Source of the DNA: Dietzia psychralcaliphila
GTDB lineage: Bacteria; Actinomycetota; Actinomycetes; Mycobacteriales; Mycobacteriaceae
DNA: 64,000 nt
Reading direction: 5' to 3'
NCBI RefSeq assembly: GCF_003096095.1
Contig: NZ_CP015453.1
Location: forward strand, 248,001 to 312,000
The notes below the pieces were generated by a model. That model did not search any database, was not told where the DNA came from, and saw only the letters and a list, made by a program, of their open reading frames with translations. Position 1 is the stretch's first letter. Each line of letters starts with the position of its first letter. A program made the translations under genes and the position numbers. Shown piece after piece: positions 10,858 to 20,517 of this stretch.

Positions 10858-11883
10858 TCAGTTCGTGGACCGGTGGGCCACGCGGAGAACGCCCGCCCCA
10901 CGGACGTCGCCCGCGTCCAGGTAGGCCAGGGCGTCGGCGGCCTCGTCGAGCCGGTACTCGTGGGTGGTGGGACGGAGGCCGAGGCGCTCGGCCAGGGCGA
11001 GGAACTCCTCGCCGTCGGCCCGGGTGTTGCTCTCCACACTGGTCATGGTCTTCTCGTGGAACAGGTGCCGCTGGTAGTCGAGCCGGGGGATGTCGGAGAG
11101 GTGGATGCCGGCCACGGCCAGGGTCGCGCCGGGGGCGAGTGCCGCCAGGGCCGCCGGGACGATCTCGCCGGCCGGGGCGAAGAGGATGGCTGCGTCGAGT
11201 GGGACCGGGGGTTGCTCGTCAGCGCCCCCTGCCGAGGTCGCCCCGAGTTCGAGTGCCAACCGGCGGGCGCCCTCACCCCGGGTGAGCACGTGGACCTCCG
11301 CGCCCTGCGCCAGGGCGAGCTGCGCGGTGAGGTGGGCCGAACCGCCGAAGCCGTAGAGACCCAGCCGTCCGCCCGGCGGGAGCACCGCGCGCTTCAAGGC
11401 GCGGTAGCCGATGATGCCCGCACACAGCAGCGGTGCGGCCGAGAGGTCGTCCAACCCGTCGGGCAGGGCGTAGGCGAAGGCTTCGGGAACCGTCGTGAAC
11501 TCCGCATAACCGCCGTCGGCGTCCCATCCGGTGTAGCGGGACCGGCCGCACAGGTTCTCCCGTCCGGTCCGGCAGGCGTCGCAGCTCCCGCAGGTACTGC
11601 GCAACCAGGGGACGCCCACCCGGTCCCCGGTGGCGAATCGGACGCACCCCGGCCCAGATCCGATGACCTCTCCGACGATCTCGTGACCCGGAACCACCCG
11701 TGGTCGACGGACGGGGAGGTCGCCGGTGGCCACGTGCAGATCGGTCCGGCACACCCCGCAGGTGAGGACGCGGAGCAGGATCTCGCCCGGTCCGGGCCGG
11801 GGCACTGCCAGCTCGACGAGGTCCAGCGGTGATTCAGCCAGTGGCCCCGGCTCGCGGACCACCCAGGCACGCATCGTCGTCAT
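10858..11883 (-). CDS. Zinc-dependent alcohol dehydrogenase (AdhA-like)
   Basis: A 341-residue medium-chain dehydrogenase. Catalytic zinc ligands are C42 ([10 protein letters not shown]) and H67-E68 (GHE). Structural zinc is held by C98, C101, C104 and C112 in [15 protein letters not shown]. The nucleotide fold begins YGFGGSAH. This set matches zinc-binding alcohol dehydrogenases of the AdhA type; the usual reaction is NAD-linked oxidation of primary alcohols. ATG 11883 is preferred to a GTG 4 codons upstream. It stands alone downstream of the cys terminator, with fdhD 58 bases after it. A link with the alcohol island 6 kb away is possible but only inferred. Confidence 0.85.
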   Translation of the reverse strand: MTTMRAWVVREPGPLAESPLDLVELAVPRPGPGEILLRVLTCGVCRTDLHVATGDLPVRRPRVVPGHEIVGEVIGSGPGCVRFATGDRVGVPWLRSTCGSCDACRTGRENLCGRSRYTGWDADGGYAEFTTVPEAFAYALPDGLDDLSAAPLLCAGIIGYRALKRAVLPPGGRLGLYGFGGSAHLTAQLALAQGAEVHVLTRGEGARRLALELGATSAGGADEQPPVPLDAAILFAPAGEIVPAALAALAPGATLAVAGIHLSDIPRLDYQRHLFHEKTMTSVESNTRADGEEFLALAERLGLRPTTHEYRLDEAADALAYLDAGDVRGAGVLRVAHRSTN

Positions 11884-12003
11884 GGCTCCGGTCACCTCGA
11901 TTCCGGGTGCGGTGACGGCGATCCTATCCCCGCCCGCCGAGCTCGAGCCACCCCCGGATCGCGCGCGAGCAGGCCACGGGGAGGGCCGACGCCGTGACAG
12001 AGG

Positions 12004-12043
12004 CCGAGACCCACCCCGAACACTCGCAGGGGGTGGGTCTCGG
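12004..12043 (-). terminator. Hairpin terminator after cysE
   Basis: A perfect 14-bp stem (CCGAGACCCACCCC with its complement) and 12-base loop, 11 bases beyond the cysE stop. It separates cysKE from the alcohol dehydrogenase on the same strand. Confidence 0.8.
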
Positions 12044-12054
12044 ATCGCTCGGGA

Positions 12055-12678
12055 TCAGATGTAGATGGCGGGGTCGATGTAGAACTGCGCGTCGCGCAGC
12101 TCCTCCTTCGACTCCTTGGCGGGCTTGGCGACGCCCGGGATGCCCACGACGATCGAGTTCGCGGGCGCGTCCTTGACCACCACGGCGTTGGCGCCGACCG
12201 AGGAGTCGGAACCGATCTCGACGGGGCCGAGGATCTTGGCCCCGGCGCCGACGGTCACGCGGTCGCCCAGGGTCGGGTGGCGCTTGACGTGCTTGAGCGA
12301 GACGCCGCCCAGGGTGACCCCGTGGTAGAGCATGCAGTCGTCACCGATCTCTGCGGTCTCCCCGATGACCACGCCCATGCCGTGGTCGATGAAGAACCGT
12401 CGACCGATGGTGGCACCGGGGTGGATCTCGATTCCCGTGAGGAACCGGGTGAACTGGCTCAGGACGCGGGCCGCGAACCGGCCGGCCCCGCCGGCCACCC
12501 ACAGCCGGTGGGAGAGCCGGTGGGACCAGATCGCGTGCAGGCCGGAGTAGACGATTGCGTTCTCGACATCTCCCCGGGCCGCCGGGTCGTGGGCACGCGC
12601 CGCGGCGAGATCCTCGCGCAGGGTGCGCAGGATGCCCGTCGCGGGCGCGTCCGCGTTCGACGGAGTCGGGTCGGTCAT
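12055..12678 (-). CDS. cysE: Serine O-acetyltransferase CysE
   Basis: A 207-residue enzyme making O-acetylserine from serine and acetyl-CoA. The C-terminal two thirds show the hexapeptide left-handed beta helix ([40 protein letters not shown]), and [15 protein letters not shown] carries the catalytic His region. The start ATG shares its first base with the last base of the cysK stop (TGATG), so the two are translated together. It is of the short actinobacterial type without a long N-terminal helical extension. Confidence 0.93.
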   Translation of the reverse strand: MTDPTPSNADAPATGILRTLREDLAAARAHDPAARGDVENAIVYSGLHAIWSHRLSHRLWVAGGAGRFAARVLSQFTRFLTGIEIHPGATIGRRFFIDHGMGVVIGETAEIGDDCMLYHGVTLGGVSLKHVKRHPTLGDRVTVGAGAKILGPVEIGSDSSVGANAVVVKDAPANSIVVGIPGVAKPAKESKEELRDAQFYIDPAIYI

Positions 12679-13613
12679 CAGTCGCGGTAGTCCTCGAACA
12701 GCATGGTGGACACGTAACGCTCGCCGTAGTCGCACACGATCACCACGATGGTCTTGCCGGCGTTCTCCGGGCGCTTGGCCACCTCGAGCGCGGCCCACAC
12801 GTTGGCACCGGAGGAGATGCCGGCGAGGATGCCCTCCTCGGTGCCGAGACGCTTGGCGATCCGAAGCGAGTCGTCGAGGGTGACGTCGATGACCTCGTCG
12901 TAGATGTCCCGGTTGAGGATCTCGGGGACGAAGTTGGCACCGAGACCCTGGATCTTGTGCGGTCCGGCCTTGCCCTCGGTGAGCAGCGGCGAGTCCTTGG
13001 GCTCGACGGCCACGATCTGGATGTCCGACTTCTGCTCGCGCAGGTAGCCGCCGGCGCCGGTGATGGTGCCGCCGGTGCCGATGCCGGCGATGAAGATGTC
13101 GACCTCGCCGTCGGTGTCCTCCCAGACCTCGGGGCCGCTGGTCCGGCGGTGGACGTCCGGGTTGGCCGGGTTGGCGAACTGCCGGGCGAGGACCGCGTTC
13201 TCGCGGGTGGAGGCGACCTCCTCGGCCTTGGCCACGGCGCCCTTCATGCCCTCGGAGCCCGGGGTGAGGATGAGCTCGGCGCCGTAGGCGCGCATGACGG
13301 CGCGGCGCTCGACCGACATGGTGTCGGGCATCACGAGGACGGACTTGAAGCCGCGGGCGGAGGCGACCATGGCCAGCGCGATGCCGGTGTTGCCGGAGGT
13401 GCCCTCCACGATGGTGCCACCGGGCTTGAGGGCACCCGAGGCGACCGCGTCGTCGATGATCGCGGCGCCGATACGGTCCTTGACGCTGGCGGCCGGGTTG
13501 GCGGACTCCAGCTTGGCGAGCACCGTGGCGTGCAGACCGTCGGTCAGGGAGTTGAGGCGGACCAGCGGCGTGTGGCCGATGGTCTCGGTGATGTCGGAGT
13601 AGATCTTCGCCAT
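12678..13613 (-). CDS. cysK: Cysteine synthase A (O-acetylserine sulfhydrylase) CysK
   Basis: A 311-residue PLP enzyme that joins sulfide and O-acetylserine to give cysteine. The PLP lysine is K45 in [17 protein letters not shown] binds the phosphate and substrate, and [10 protein letters not shown] is the second phosphate loop. Length is normal. ATG 13613 is chosen since the family starts [18 protein letters not shown]. It is first gene of a cysK-cysE operon. The leader carries a half-conserved TAGAC/GTCTA-type site (13636-13651) near a TACACT -10 element, reminiscent of McbR control in corynebacteria. Confidence 0.95.
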   Translation of the reverse strand: MAKIYSDITETIGHTPLVRLNSLTDGLHATVLAKLESANPAASVKDRIGAAIIDDAVASGALKPGGTIVEGTSGNTGIALAMVASARGFKSVLVMPDTMSVERRAVMRAYGAELILTPGSEGMKGAVAKAEEVASTRENAVLARQFANPANPDVHRRTSGPEVWEDTDGEVDIFIAGIGTGGTITGAGGYLREQKSDIQIVAVEPKDSPLLTEGKAGPHKIQGLGANFVPEILNRDIYDEVIDVTLDDSLRIAKRLGTEEGILAGISSGANVWAALEVAKRPENAGKTIVVIVCDYGERYVSTMLFEDYRD

Positions 13614-13635
13614 TTGTGGGTTCCGTTCTGAAGAA

Positions 13636-13651
13636 TGAACAGGTCTGTCTA
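13636..13651. promoter_or_regulatory. Possible McbR-like operator upstream of cysK
   Basis: On the cysK strand the site reads TAGACAGACCTGTTCA. The corynebacterial McbR consensus is TAGAC-N6-GTCTA, so one half is exact and the other matches in part. It lies about 25 bases upstream of the start and just downstream of a TACACT hexamer, where a repressor would block transcription. Confidence 0.35.
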
Positions 13652-13787
13652 TCCGTGAGTGTACGTGATAGGGCGACATGGCACGAGGGTGCGACCAGGG
13701 AATGGTCCCCCGATTGCCGCCGGCCCCCGACGGGTCGACAATGGACCGCGCTCCATTTTCGTCGTCGTCCGAAAGGCCGCATCCGGC

Positions 13788-15596
13788 ATGCGCGAGATCA
13801 CCGTCCCCGCCCAGCGAACCTTCACCCGTTCCGACCTGATCCCGGTGGTGGCGCGAGGGCGCGCCACCACCGAACCACGGGCGGTCCCGTTCGAACACCA
13901 CGGCGACGGTCGGTGGCGATCCGTCTCCAACGCCGAACTCGTCGAGCGCGTGGACACGATCGCGGCCGGACTCATCGCGGCCGGCGTCGAGCCCGGGGAC
14001 CGGGTGGCGCTCATGGCCGGAACCCGCCTCGAATGGGTGCTGGTCGACCTCGCCGTCTGGACCGCCGGAGCCATCACCGTGCCGATCTACCCGTCATCCT
14101 CCGCAGGGCAGCTCGAGTGGATCCTCGCCGACTCCGCTGCAAAGGTCCTCGTGGCCGAGAACGACGACCACGTCGTCGTCGTCGGAGACACCGACGTCCC
14201 CGACACCTGCACCCGGATCCTCTACCTCGACGACGGCGCCCTCGAGACCCTCGCGGCCGACGGTGAGGCCGTCGAGGCCGAGACCCTCGACGCCGCGGTG
14301 GCCACCCTCGAACCCGACACCCCCGCCTCGATCATCTACACCTCCGGCACCACCGGACGGCCCAAGGGCTGCGTGATCACCCACCGCAACCTCCTGTCGG
14401 AGTGTCACGCGCTGCTCGACCACCCCATCGGGTCGATGGCGCAGCAGGGCAAGAAGGTCCTGATGTTCCTGCCCCTGGCCCACGTGCTCGCCCGCGCCGT
14501 GACCTACACCGTCTACCTGGGTGACGCGACCGTCGGCTTCTGGGACGACACGTCCACCATCCTCCCGCGCTTCGCCGATTTCCGGCCGCACATGATCCTC
14601 GGGGTCCCACGCGTCTTCGAGAAGGTACGCGACGGGATAGCCACGAAGGCCGCCGCCAAGGGCGCGGTGCAGAGGGGGATCTTCGAGCGCGCCGAGGCGA
14701 TCGCCATCGAGGACAGCGTGCGGCGCGGCAATGACGGACTGGACGACGCCCGCCGACCCTCGCTCCTGCACACCGTCCGGTACAAGGCGCTCGACCTGCT
14801 CGTCTACAAGGCCATACGCGAGGCGCTCGGCGGCCGGTGCGAGTACGCCATCTCCGGCGGCGGCGCCCTGCCCGACCGCATCTCGCACTTCTTCCGCGGA
14901 GTCGGCGTGCCCGTCTACGAGGGCTACGGTCTCACCGAGAGCACCGCCGCCGCCACCGTGAACGGCCCCGGTTGCCAGCGCATCGGTACCGTCGGGCGAC
15001 CCGTGGCCGGGACGAGCGTCCGGATCGCCGACAGTGGAGAGGTGGAACTGGCCGGCGAGCTGATCTTCGACCGCTACTGGAACAACGAGGAGGCCACCGC
15101 CGAGGCCCTCCGCGACGGCTGGTTCGCCACCGGTGACCTCGGTTCGCTCGACGGGGACGGATATCTGACGATCACCGGTCGCGCGAAGGAGATCATCGTC
15201 ACCGCCGGCGGCAAGAACGTCTCGCCGGGGCAGATCGAGGACGCGATCCGGGCGCATCGACTCGTCGGCCACGCGGTCCTCATCGGTGAGGCCCGTAAGT
15301 TCGTCTCCGCGCTGATCACGGTGGACGAGGCCGAGCTCGAGAACTGGGCGGCGGAGAACGATCACAGTGGCCGGCCGGCCGAGGACCTGGTCACCGACCC
15401 CGAGCTGCGCGCCGAGATCCAGTTCGCCGTGGACCGTGCCAACCGGCAGGTCTCGCACGCCGAGGGCGTCAAGAAGTTCGTCCTACTGCCCCGCGACTTC
15501 ACCGAGGACTCGGGCGAGTTGACCGCGACCCTCAAGGTCAAGCGGCACGTGATCGCGGACCACTACGCCGGGCAGATCGAGGGCATGTACGCCTGA
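13788..15596 (+). CDS. Long-chain acyl-CoA synthetase (FadD15-like)
   Basis: A 602-residue AMP-forming ligase. The ATP loop is [11 protein letters not shown], the adenylate motif is YGLTEST, the hinge follows GWFATGDLG, and the C-terminal lysine region is [11 protein letters not shown]. The overall length and the segment [11 protein letters not shown] are characteristic of the FadD15/long-chain AMP-ligase subgroup. It would activate fatty acids for degradation or lipid synthesis. ATG 13788 is used because the conserved region (fold onset [13 protein letters not shown]) begins right after it. It runs toward a second enzyme of the same subgroup on the opposite strand, with a shared terminator between them. 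Confidence 0.88.
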   Translation: MREITVPAQRTFTRSDLIPVVARGRATTEPRAVPFEHHGDGRWRSVSNAELVERVDTIAAGLIAAGVEPGDRVALMAGTRLEWVLVDLAVWTAGAITVPIYPSSSAGQLEWILADSAAKVLVAENDDHVVVVGDTDVPDTCTRILYLDDGALETLAADGEAVEAETLDAAVATLEPDTPASIIYTSGTTGRPKGCVITHRNLLSECHALLDHPIGSMAQQGKKVLMFLPLAHVLARAVTYTVYLGDATVGFWDDTSTILPRFADFRPHMILGVPRVFEKVRDGIATKAAAKGAVQRGIFERAEAIAIEDSVRRGNDGLDDARRPSLLHTVRYKALDLLVYKAIREALGGRCEYAISGGGALPDRISHFFRGVGVPVYEGYGLTESTAAATVNGPGCQRIGTVGRPVAGTSVRIADSGEVELAGELIFDRYWNNEEATAEALRDGWFATGDLGSLDGDGYLTITGRAKEIIVTAGGKNVSPGQIEDAIRAHRLVGHAVLIGEARKFVSALITVDEAELENWAAENDHSGRPAEDLVTDPELRAEIQFAVDRANRQVSHAEGVKKFVLLPRDFTEDSGELTATLKVKRHVIADHYAGQIEGMYA

Positions 15597-15671
15597 TCTG
15601 GCTCGCCCTCGTCGGCCACGGCCTGCCGGGGCGCGTCCGGACGGGTGACGTCCGGATCGGGCGGACACGAG

Positions 15672-15701
15672 AGCGCCCGGACCCCGTGGGGCCCGGGCGC
15701 T
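15672..15701. terminator. Hairpin terminator between convergent acyl-CoA ligases
   Basis: AGCGCCCGG pairs perfectly with CCGGGCGCT around a 12-base loop that can partly pair itself. It is placed 75 bases after one stop and 14 bases from the other. Confidence 0.75.
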
Positions 15702-15714
15702 ACCGGTCGAGGGC

Positions 15715-17505
15715 TCAGTTGTCGGTGTAGAGAGACTCGATCTCGCTACCGAAACGGTCGTGCACGACGTTGCGCTTGAGCTTGAGCGTCGGGGTGAGCT
15801 CGCCGCTCTCCACCGTGAACTCCGCCGCGAGGATCTTGAACTTGCGGATGGACTCGGCGCGGGAGACCGACTTGTTGGCCTGGTCCACGGCGTCCTGGAT
15901 GGCGCCCACCAGCTCGCCGTCCTGCAGCAGGTCCTTCACCTCGCCGGTCTTGCCGTGCTTGTCGCGCCACGCCGGGAAGGTCTCCGAGTCGACGGTGATC
16001 AGGGCCGCGATGTAGTTGCGGTTGTCGCCCACCACGACCGCCTGGCTGATCAGCGGATCGGCCGAGAGCAGGTCCTCCATCTGGGACGGTGAGACGTTCT
16101 TGCCGCCGGCGGTGACGATGAGGTCCTTCTTGCGGCCGGTGATCGACAGGTAGCCGTCGGAGTCGAGCTCGCCGATGTCGCCGGTGTGGTACCACTCGCC
16201 GGTCCAGGAGTCCTCGTTGGCCTGCGGGTTCTGCCAGTAGCCCTTGAAAAGGGTCTTGGCCTTGGCGAGGATCTCGCCGTCGTCGGCGATCTGGATTGTG
16301 ACGCCCGGGATCGGTCGACCGACGGTGCCGATCTTCGCCTGACCGATCGGGTTGACGGTGAGCACGCCCGAGGACTCGGTGAGGCCGTAGCCCTCCAGGA
16401 GGTCGAAGCCGGCGCCACGGTAGAAGTGGCCGAGACGGGCGCCCAGGGGGCCACCACCGGAGATGATGCGGTTGCACTCGCCGCCCAGGGCCTCGTGCAA
16501 CTTCGAGTAGACGAGCTTGGAGAACAGCTTCTGCTTGAGCGCCAGGCCCGCGGACGGCTTTCCGCCACCCTCGATGGCCGTGGAGTAGTCGATCGCGGTC
16601 TGCACGGCGGCCTTGAAGATCTTGGCCTTGGCGCCGCCGGCGGCCTCGGCCTTGCCCGCGGCGGAGTTGTAGACCTTCTCCAGCACGCGCGGGACCGACA
16701 CGAGGAAGGTCGGGTGGATCTCGGACAGTCGCTCGACGACCTTGGTCGTGTCGGGCTCGTGGGCCACGGCGACGCGCTTGTAGAAGCAGGCCACCTCGAG
16801 GATGCGGGCCAGCACGTGGGCCAGCGGGAGGAAGATCAGGGTGCGGCTGTTGGGGACGAACGCGTCCTTGAGCTGCTCCTCGACCGCCATCACGACGCCG
16901 GCGAACCCGCCGTGCAGGATTTCGCAGCCCTTGGGGTTGCCCGTCGTGCCGGAGGTGTAGATGATGGCGCACCGGTCCTCGTGGCCCGTCGCCAGCGAGG
17001 CCTGCTCCACCTGCTCGTCGGTGATGTCGGCGCCCGCGGCGGTGAGCTGGGCGATCAGGTCGTTGTCGATGACCATGATGTCGCCGTTCCATTCGGTGCC
17101 GGACGTGAGCACCTCGCGGAGTTCGAGGTCCTCGACCACGGCGAAGGACGCGCCGGAGTCGGTGAGGATCCAGTCGCACTGGCCCGACGAGGAGGTCTCG
17201 TAGATCGGCACGGTCACGGCACCGACGGCCCAGGAGGCCCACGCGATGAGCGACCACTCGTAGCGGGTGTGGCTCATGATGGCCAGGCGGTCACCGGGCT
17301 TGACGCCCCGGGCGATGAGACCCTTGGCGACCCCCTTGACCTCCTTCAGGTACTGGGCGCAGGTGACCTCTTTCCAGTCGGTCCCGACGAGCCGCAGTAC
17401 AGCGACGTCGTTCGGGGCCTCCTCCGCGTTCTTGAACACGAGCCGGCCGAGGTTCTCGACAGGGAAGGGCTTGGTTACCGGAGGGGTGGCGAACTCGGTC
17501 GTCAT
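15715..17505 (-). CDS. Long-chain acyl-CoA synthetase (FadD15-like)
   Basis: A 596-residue AMP-forming ligase. [13 protein letters not shown] is the ATP loop, [12 protein letters not shown] the adenylate motif, EWYHTGDIGELD the hinge region and GGKNVSPSQMED the C-terminal catalytic region. It is a second member of the same subgroup as the neighbour at 13788, in convergent orientation; the two differ clearly outside the motifs, so this is not a recent duplication. ATG 17505 begins MTTEFATPP. It is divergent from the GAF regulator at 17656. Confidence 0.9.
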   Translation of the reverse strand: MTTEFATPPVTKPFPVENLGRLVFKNAEEAPNDVAVLRLVGTDWKEVTCAQYLKEVKGVAKGLIARGVKPGDRLAIMSHTRYEWSLIAWASWAVGAVTVPIYETSSSGQCDWILTDSGASFAVVEDLELREVLTSGTEWNGDIMVIDNDLIAQLTAAGADITDEQVEQASLATGHEDRCAIIYTSGTTGNPKGCEILHGGFAGVVMAVEEQLKDAFVPNSRTLIFLPLAHVLARILEVACFYKRVAVAHEPDTTKVVERLSEIHPTFLVSVPRVLEKVYNSAAGKAEAAGGAKAKIFKAAVQTAIDYSTAIEGGGKPSAGLALKQKLFSKLVYSKLHEALGGECNRIISGGGPLGARLGHFYRGAGFDLLEGYGLTESSGVLTVNPIGQAKIGTVGRPIPGVTIQIADDGEILAKAKTLFKGYWQNPQANEDSWTGEWYHTGDIGELDSDGYLSITGRKKDLIVTAGGKNVSPSQMEDLLSADPLISQAVVVGDNRNYIAALITVDSETFPAWRDKHGKTGEVKDLLQDGELVGAIQDAVDQANKSVSRAESIRKFKILAAEFTVESGELTPTLKLKRNVVHDRFGSEIESLYTDN

Positions 17506-17631
17506 TGCGATCCTTAGGTCATGTGTGGCCTGTATCACTGGCAAGTGTAGAGGGTTGTCCGCCGTCCGTGTTCAGCACGGTCTATTTAGATCCGTTTATG
17601 AGGGGCGCATCAGGTTCGTGATCCTCGTTAC

Positions 17632-17647
17632 TGTGATACGGGTTACA
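17632..17647. promoter_or_regulatory. CRP/GlxR-like site overlapping a leaderless promoter
   Basis: TGTGATACGGGTTACA fits the actinobacterial CRP/GlxR pattern TGTGA-N6-TCACA with one change. The TACACT hexamer at 17644-17649 overlaps its end and lies 6 bases before the ATG of the GAF regulator, so transcription would begin at or near the A of the start codon. Bound protein at this position should repress. Confidence 0.55.
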
Positions 17648-17655
17648 CTGGCGCC

Positions 17656-18867
17656 ATGTTCGGGGGTACGGGACCCGCGGCGAGCCTGCTGGTGGCCGAG
17701 TCGTGGGAGCGCAGCAGGCACCGGGGGATCGACCCCACGGTGGTCGCGCCGTCGGTCGAACTGGAGGGTCCGGACCTCTCCCGCCACGTGGCGCAGCACC
17801 GGATGGCGTCAGTCCTCCCGGTGGTCGAGTCCGTCCTCGTCCCGGGGGTGGTCTCCAGCGGGCACATCGTCGCCGTCGCGGACGAGCGGGGACGACTGCT
17901 GCGGGTGATCGGTGACCGCGGGGTCAGGTCCCGCGCGGAGTCCATGGCGTTCATCCCCGGCGCGGTCTGGACGGACGAGGCGGTCGGGGCCAACGCGCCG
18001 GGGCTCGCGCTGAGGCACGACACCGAGGTGCGGGTCCGCGGATCCGAGCACTATCTCGAGATGGCCCACGAATGGAGTTGTGCGGCGGCGCCGGTCCACG
18101 ACCCCGCGACGGGTGAACTGATCGGGCTCATCGACGTCACCGGCCCGAGCAGCGCCACCTCGGACCAGATGCTCGCGCTGATCCGGGCGACGGTGATGCT
18201 CGCCGAGGGCGAGCTGCGCACGGCCGCCGGCCTCGTCGTCCCCCGGCGAGGCGGGGTCGACCGCCCCCTCGGAGGGCGTGTGAGGCTGCGGGTGCTCGGT
18301 GCGGGGGCCGGCGTCCTCGACGGGGACGGCCCGGGAGGTGCGGGGCGTGCCCTGACCGGCAGGCATGCCGAGATCTGTGTCCTGCTCGACGCAAATCCGG
18401 AGGGGTTGACGGGAGGGGCGCTCGCGGAACTGCTCGCCGACGACAGGCTCGACGAGGTCAGCGTCCGCGCCGAGGTCTCCCGCCTCCGGCGGGTGTTCGG
18501 GCCGGATGTGGTGACCTCGAGGCCCTACCGCCTGGCCCCGGGCGCTCTGGTCACCGACGTCCGAGAGGTCACGGACGCACTCGGTTCCGGGGACGTGATG
18601 AAGGCGGTGGCCTCCTATCCGGGACCGATCCTGCCGGCCTCGGACGCTCCCGGGGTGGCCGACCTGCGGCTCGAGCTCCACTCGATGGTGCGGGCCGCGG
18701 TCCTGTCCGCTGATCGGCTCCCCGTCCTCAGGGCCTGGGTCGCCGGCGCCGGGCGGGAGGACCTCGCCGCGTGGCGGAGCCTGGCCCGGTCCCGGTACGC
18801 GGACGCCTCCACCGTCGCAGCGGCCGAGGCGCGGTGTCGCGTCCTCGATCGGCGCTTCGGGGCGTGA
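17656..18867 (+). CDS. GAF-domain transcriptional regulator (AcoR/MimR-like, without AAA domain)
   Basis: A 403-residue regulator. The N-terminus has the mark LLVAESWERSRHRGIDP seen in AcoR-type activators. A GAF-like sensor follows (about 60-170, with FIPGAVWTDEAVGANAPGLAL). There is no AAA+ motor. The C-terminal half has a winged-helix-like region (about 240-300, GRHAEICVLLDANPEGLTG then VRAEVSRLRRVFG). Such proteins are often found beside actinobacterial alcohol and aldehyde dehydrogenase genes. It sits just upstream of the methanol dehydrogenase gene, so that operon is the likely target. The ATG lies 6 bases after a TACACT -10 element, which suggests a leaderless mRNA. Confidence 0.75.
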   Translation: MFGGTGPAASLLVAESWERSRHRGIDPTVVAPSVELEGPDLSRHVAQHRMASVLPVVESVLVPGVVSSGHIVAVADERGRLLRVIGDRGVRSRAESMAFIPGAVWTDEAVGANAPGLALRHDTEVRVRGSEHYLEMAHEWSCAAAPVHDPATGELIGLIDVTGPSSATSDQMLALIRATVMLAEGELRTAAGLVVPRRGGVDRPLGGRVRLRVLGAGAGVLDGDGPGGAGRALTGRHAEICVLLDANPEGLTGGALAELLADDRLDEVSVRAEVSRLRRVFGPDVVTSRPYRLAPGALVTDVREVTDALGSGDVMKAVASYPGPILPASDAPGVADLRLELHSMVRAAVLSADRLPVLRAWVAGAGREDLAAWRSLARSRYADASTVAAAEARCRVLDRRFGA

Positions 18868-18902
18868 GGGGCGCGGGGATCGCGACGGCGACGGTGGCCT
18901 GA

Positions 18903-18962
18903 ATGTCGGAGACGAATCGGCCCGGTCCCGTCATGTCGGGGACGAATCGGCCCGGGCCCGTC
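18903..18962. repeat. 30-bp tandem duplication
   Basis: Two 30-base copies (18903-18932, 18933-18962) with two differences, each containing GACGAATCGGCCCGG. They begin 35 bases after the GAF regulator stop and lie upstream of the methanol dehydrogenase promoter. Confidence 0.85.
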
Positions 18963-19016
18963 CGTTCGGGTAGGTGCGGCGGTGCCATCCGGGCTGTCCG
19001 TGTGTGCCGGGTGGAC

Positions 19017-19038
19017 AGAACACCGCAGTAGCTGTTCC
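19017..19038. promoter_or_regulatory. Inverted repeat upstream of methanol dehydrogenase gene
   Basis: AGAACA and TGTTCC separated by 10 bases (GAACA-N10-TGTTC core), about 90 bases upstream of the ATG at 19125. It could be a binding site for the adjacent GAF regulator. The match is short, so this is only a candidate. Confidence 0.3.
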
Positions 19039-19061
19039 GGACAGGGCGGCCGCCGGGCAAG

Positions 19062-19077
19062 AGTGATCGGTGTCACA
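19062..19077. promoter_or_regulatory. CRP/GlxR-like site upstream of methanol dehydrogenase gene
   Basis: AGTGATCGGTGTCACA fits TGTGA-N6-TCACA with one mismatch. It is centred about 55 bases upstream of the start codon. Confidence 0.5.
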
Positions 19078-19124
19078 TTCACCGCCCCGCCGAAGGTGGG
19101 GGTCGCTCGAGCAGGAGGCGCACG

Positions 19125-20396
19125 ATGGCGATCGAACTGAATCAGATCTGGGACATGCCGATCAAGGAGTTCCACCCTCTCCCCAAGGCTCTGCTGGGTG
19201 TCGGAGCACACGACATCCTCGGCGTGGAGGCCAAGAAGCTGGGGATGACCCGGGTTCTCATCATGACCACCGGACTACGCGGGTCGGGGATCATCGAGGA
19301 GCTCAAGGGCAAGATCGAGTACCAGGGGCTCGACGTCGTGGTCTTTGACAAGGTCGAGTCCAACCCCAAGGACTACAACGTCATGGACGCCGCGGCCCTC
19401 TACAACTCGGAGAAGTGCGACGGCATCATCTCGGTGGGCGGTGGCTCCAGCCACGACGCCGCCAAGGGCGCGCGCGTGGTGATCGCCCACGACGGCCGCG
19501 ACATCAACGAGTTCCAGGGCTTCTCCAAGTCCACCAACTTCGAGAACCCGCCGCACATCGCGGTGTCCACCACGGCGGGGACCGGTGCGGAGACCTCGTG
19601 GGCCTACGTGATCACCGACACCTCGGACATGGACCACCCGCACAAGTGGGTCGCGTTCGACGACGCCAGCCTGGTCTCGCTGGCGATGGACGACCCGCTC
19701 CTCTACTACTCCTGCCCCCAGCACTTCACCGCCTACTGCGGCTTCGACGTCCTCGCGCACTGTTCGGAGCCGTACGTCTCGCGGCTCGACTTCGCCCCGT
19801 CGCTGGGCAATGCGTTGTACGCGACCAAACTCGTGGCGGAGAACCTCACGACAGCCGTGTACGACCCCCGCAACCTCGAGGCGCGGACCGGGATGATGAA
19901 CGCGCAGTACATCGCGACGCAGGCGTTCAACTCGGGCGGCCTGGGCATGATCCACTCGATGTCCCACGCGATCAGCGCCTACTACGACACGCACCACGGT
20001 CTGAACAACGCGATCGCCCTGCCCCGGGTGTGGGAGTACAACCTGCCGTCCCGCTACCAGCGCTACGCCGAACTCGCGCCGCAGATGGGCGTGGACACCC
20101 GCAACATGACGACCGTCCAGGCCGCCGACGCCGCGGTGGAGGCCGCCATCCGGTTGTCCAAGGACGTCGGTATCCCCGACAACTTCAGTCAGATCACGCC
20201 CGGGCTGTACGAGAAGAACCAGATGGACACGGGCAAGTACAAGGGCAAGGGCGACAGGATCGACACCTCGGCGGAGAACATCCGCAGGATCGCCGAACAC
20301 ATGATGGGGGACGCGTGCACCCCGGGTAACCCGCGTGAGTCCACGGTCGAGTCACTGATCCCGATGGTCGAACACGCGATGACCGGTTCGTACTGA
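19125..20396 (+). CDS. mno: NDMA-dependent methanol/alcohol dehydrogenase (Mno/Mdo type)
   Basis: A 423-residue group III iron-type alcohol dehydrogenase. It oxidises methanol and other short alcohols, with tightly bound nicotinamide whose electrons are passed on in vivo through mycofactocin. GGGSSHDAAKGA is the nucleotide loop. Metal ligands lie in DVLAHCSEPYVSR and IHSMSHAISAYYDTHHG. The N-terminal ELNQIWDMPIKEF and the insertion STNFENPPHI are typical of the actinobacterial NDMA-dependent enzymes rather than the short Fe-ADHs. It is the first gene of a run also holding a MoxR ATPase, VWA protein, second Fe-ADH and two-component system. A GC-rich hairpin lies between it and the next gene. 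AGGAGG lies 5-10 bases before the ATG. Confidence 0.92.
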   Translation: MAIELNQIWDMPIKEFHPLPKALLGVGAHDILGVEAKKLGMTRVLIMTTGLRGSGIIEELKGKIEYQGLDVVVFDKVESNPKDYNVMDAAALYNSEKCDGIISVGGGSSHDAAKGARVVIAHDGRDINEFQGFSKSTNFENPPHIAVSTTAGTGAETSWAYVITDTSDMDHPHKWVAFDDASLVSLAMDDPLLYYSCPQHFTAYCGFDVLAHCSEPYVSRLDFAPSLGNALYATKLVAENLTTAVYDPRNLEARTGMMNAQYIATQAFNSGGLGMIHSMSHAISAYYDTHHGLNNAIALPRVWEYNLPSRYQRYAELAPQMGVDTRNMTTVQAADAAVEAAIRLSKDVGIPDNFSQITPGLYEKNQMDTGKYKGKGDRIDTSAENIRRIAEHMMGDACTPGNPRESTVESLIPMVEHAMTGSY

Positions 20397-20432
20397 CCGT
20401 CTCGCACCGGCAGGTCGCACGAACCCCACCAG

Positions 20433-20485
20433 GTCCTCCCCGGGGGCGGGCGAGCGGATCCGACCCGCGCGCCCCCCGGGGGGAC
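20433..20485 (+). other. GC-rich hairpin between mno and moxR
   Basis: A stem of about 15 pairs with one mismatch and one G-U (20433-20448 with 20470-20485), loop 21 bases. It may act as a partial terminator or mRNA 3'-end stabiliser, allowing more dehydrogenase than downstream accessory proteins. Confidence 0.55.
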
Positions 20486-20517
20486 ACCACCATCCAGAAC
20501 ACGGGAAGGGCCCGACC

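Noticed and set aside
13788-17505. The two acyl-CoA ligases as a recent inverted duplication
   Set aside because: They share motifs but differ widely elsewhere in sequence and DNA, so they are old paralogues.
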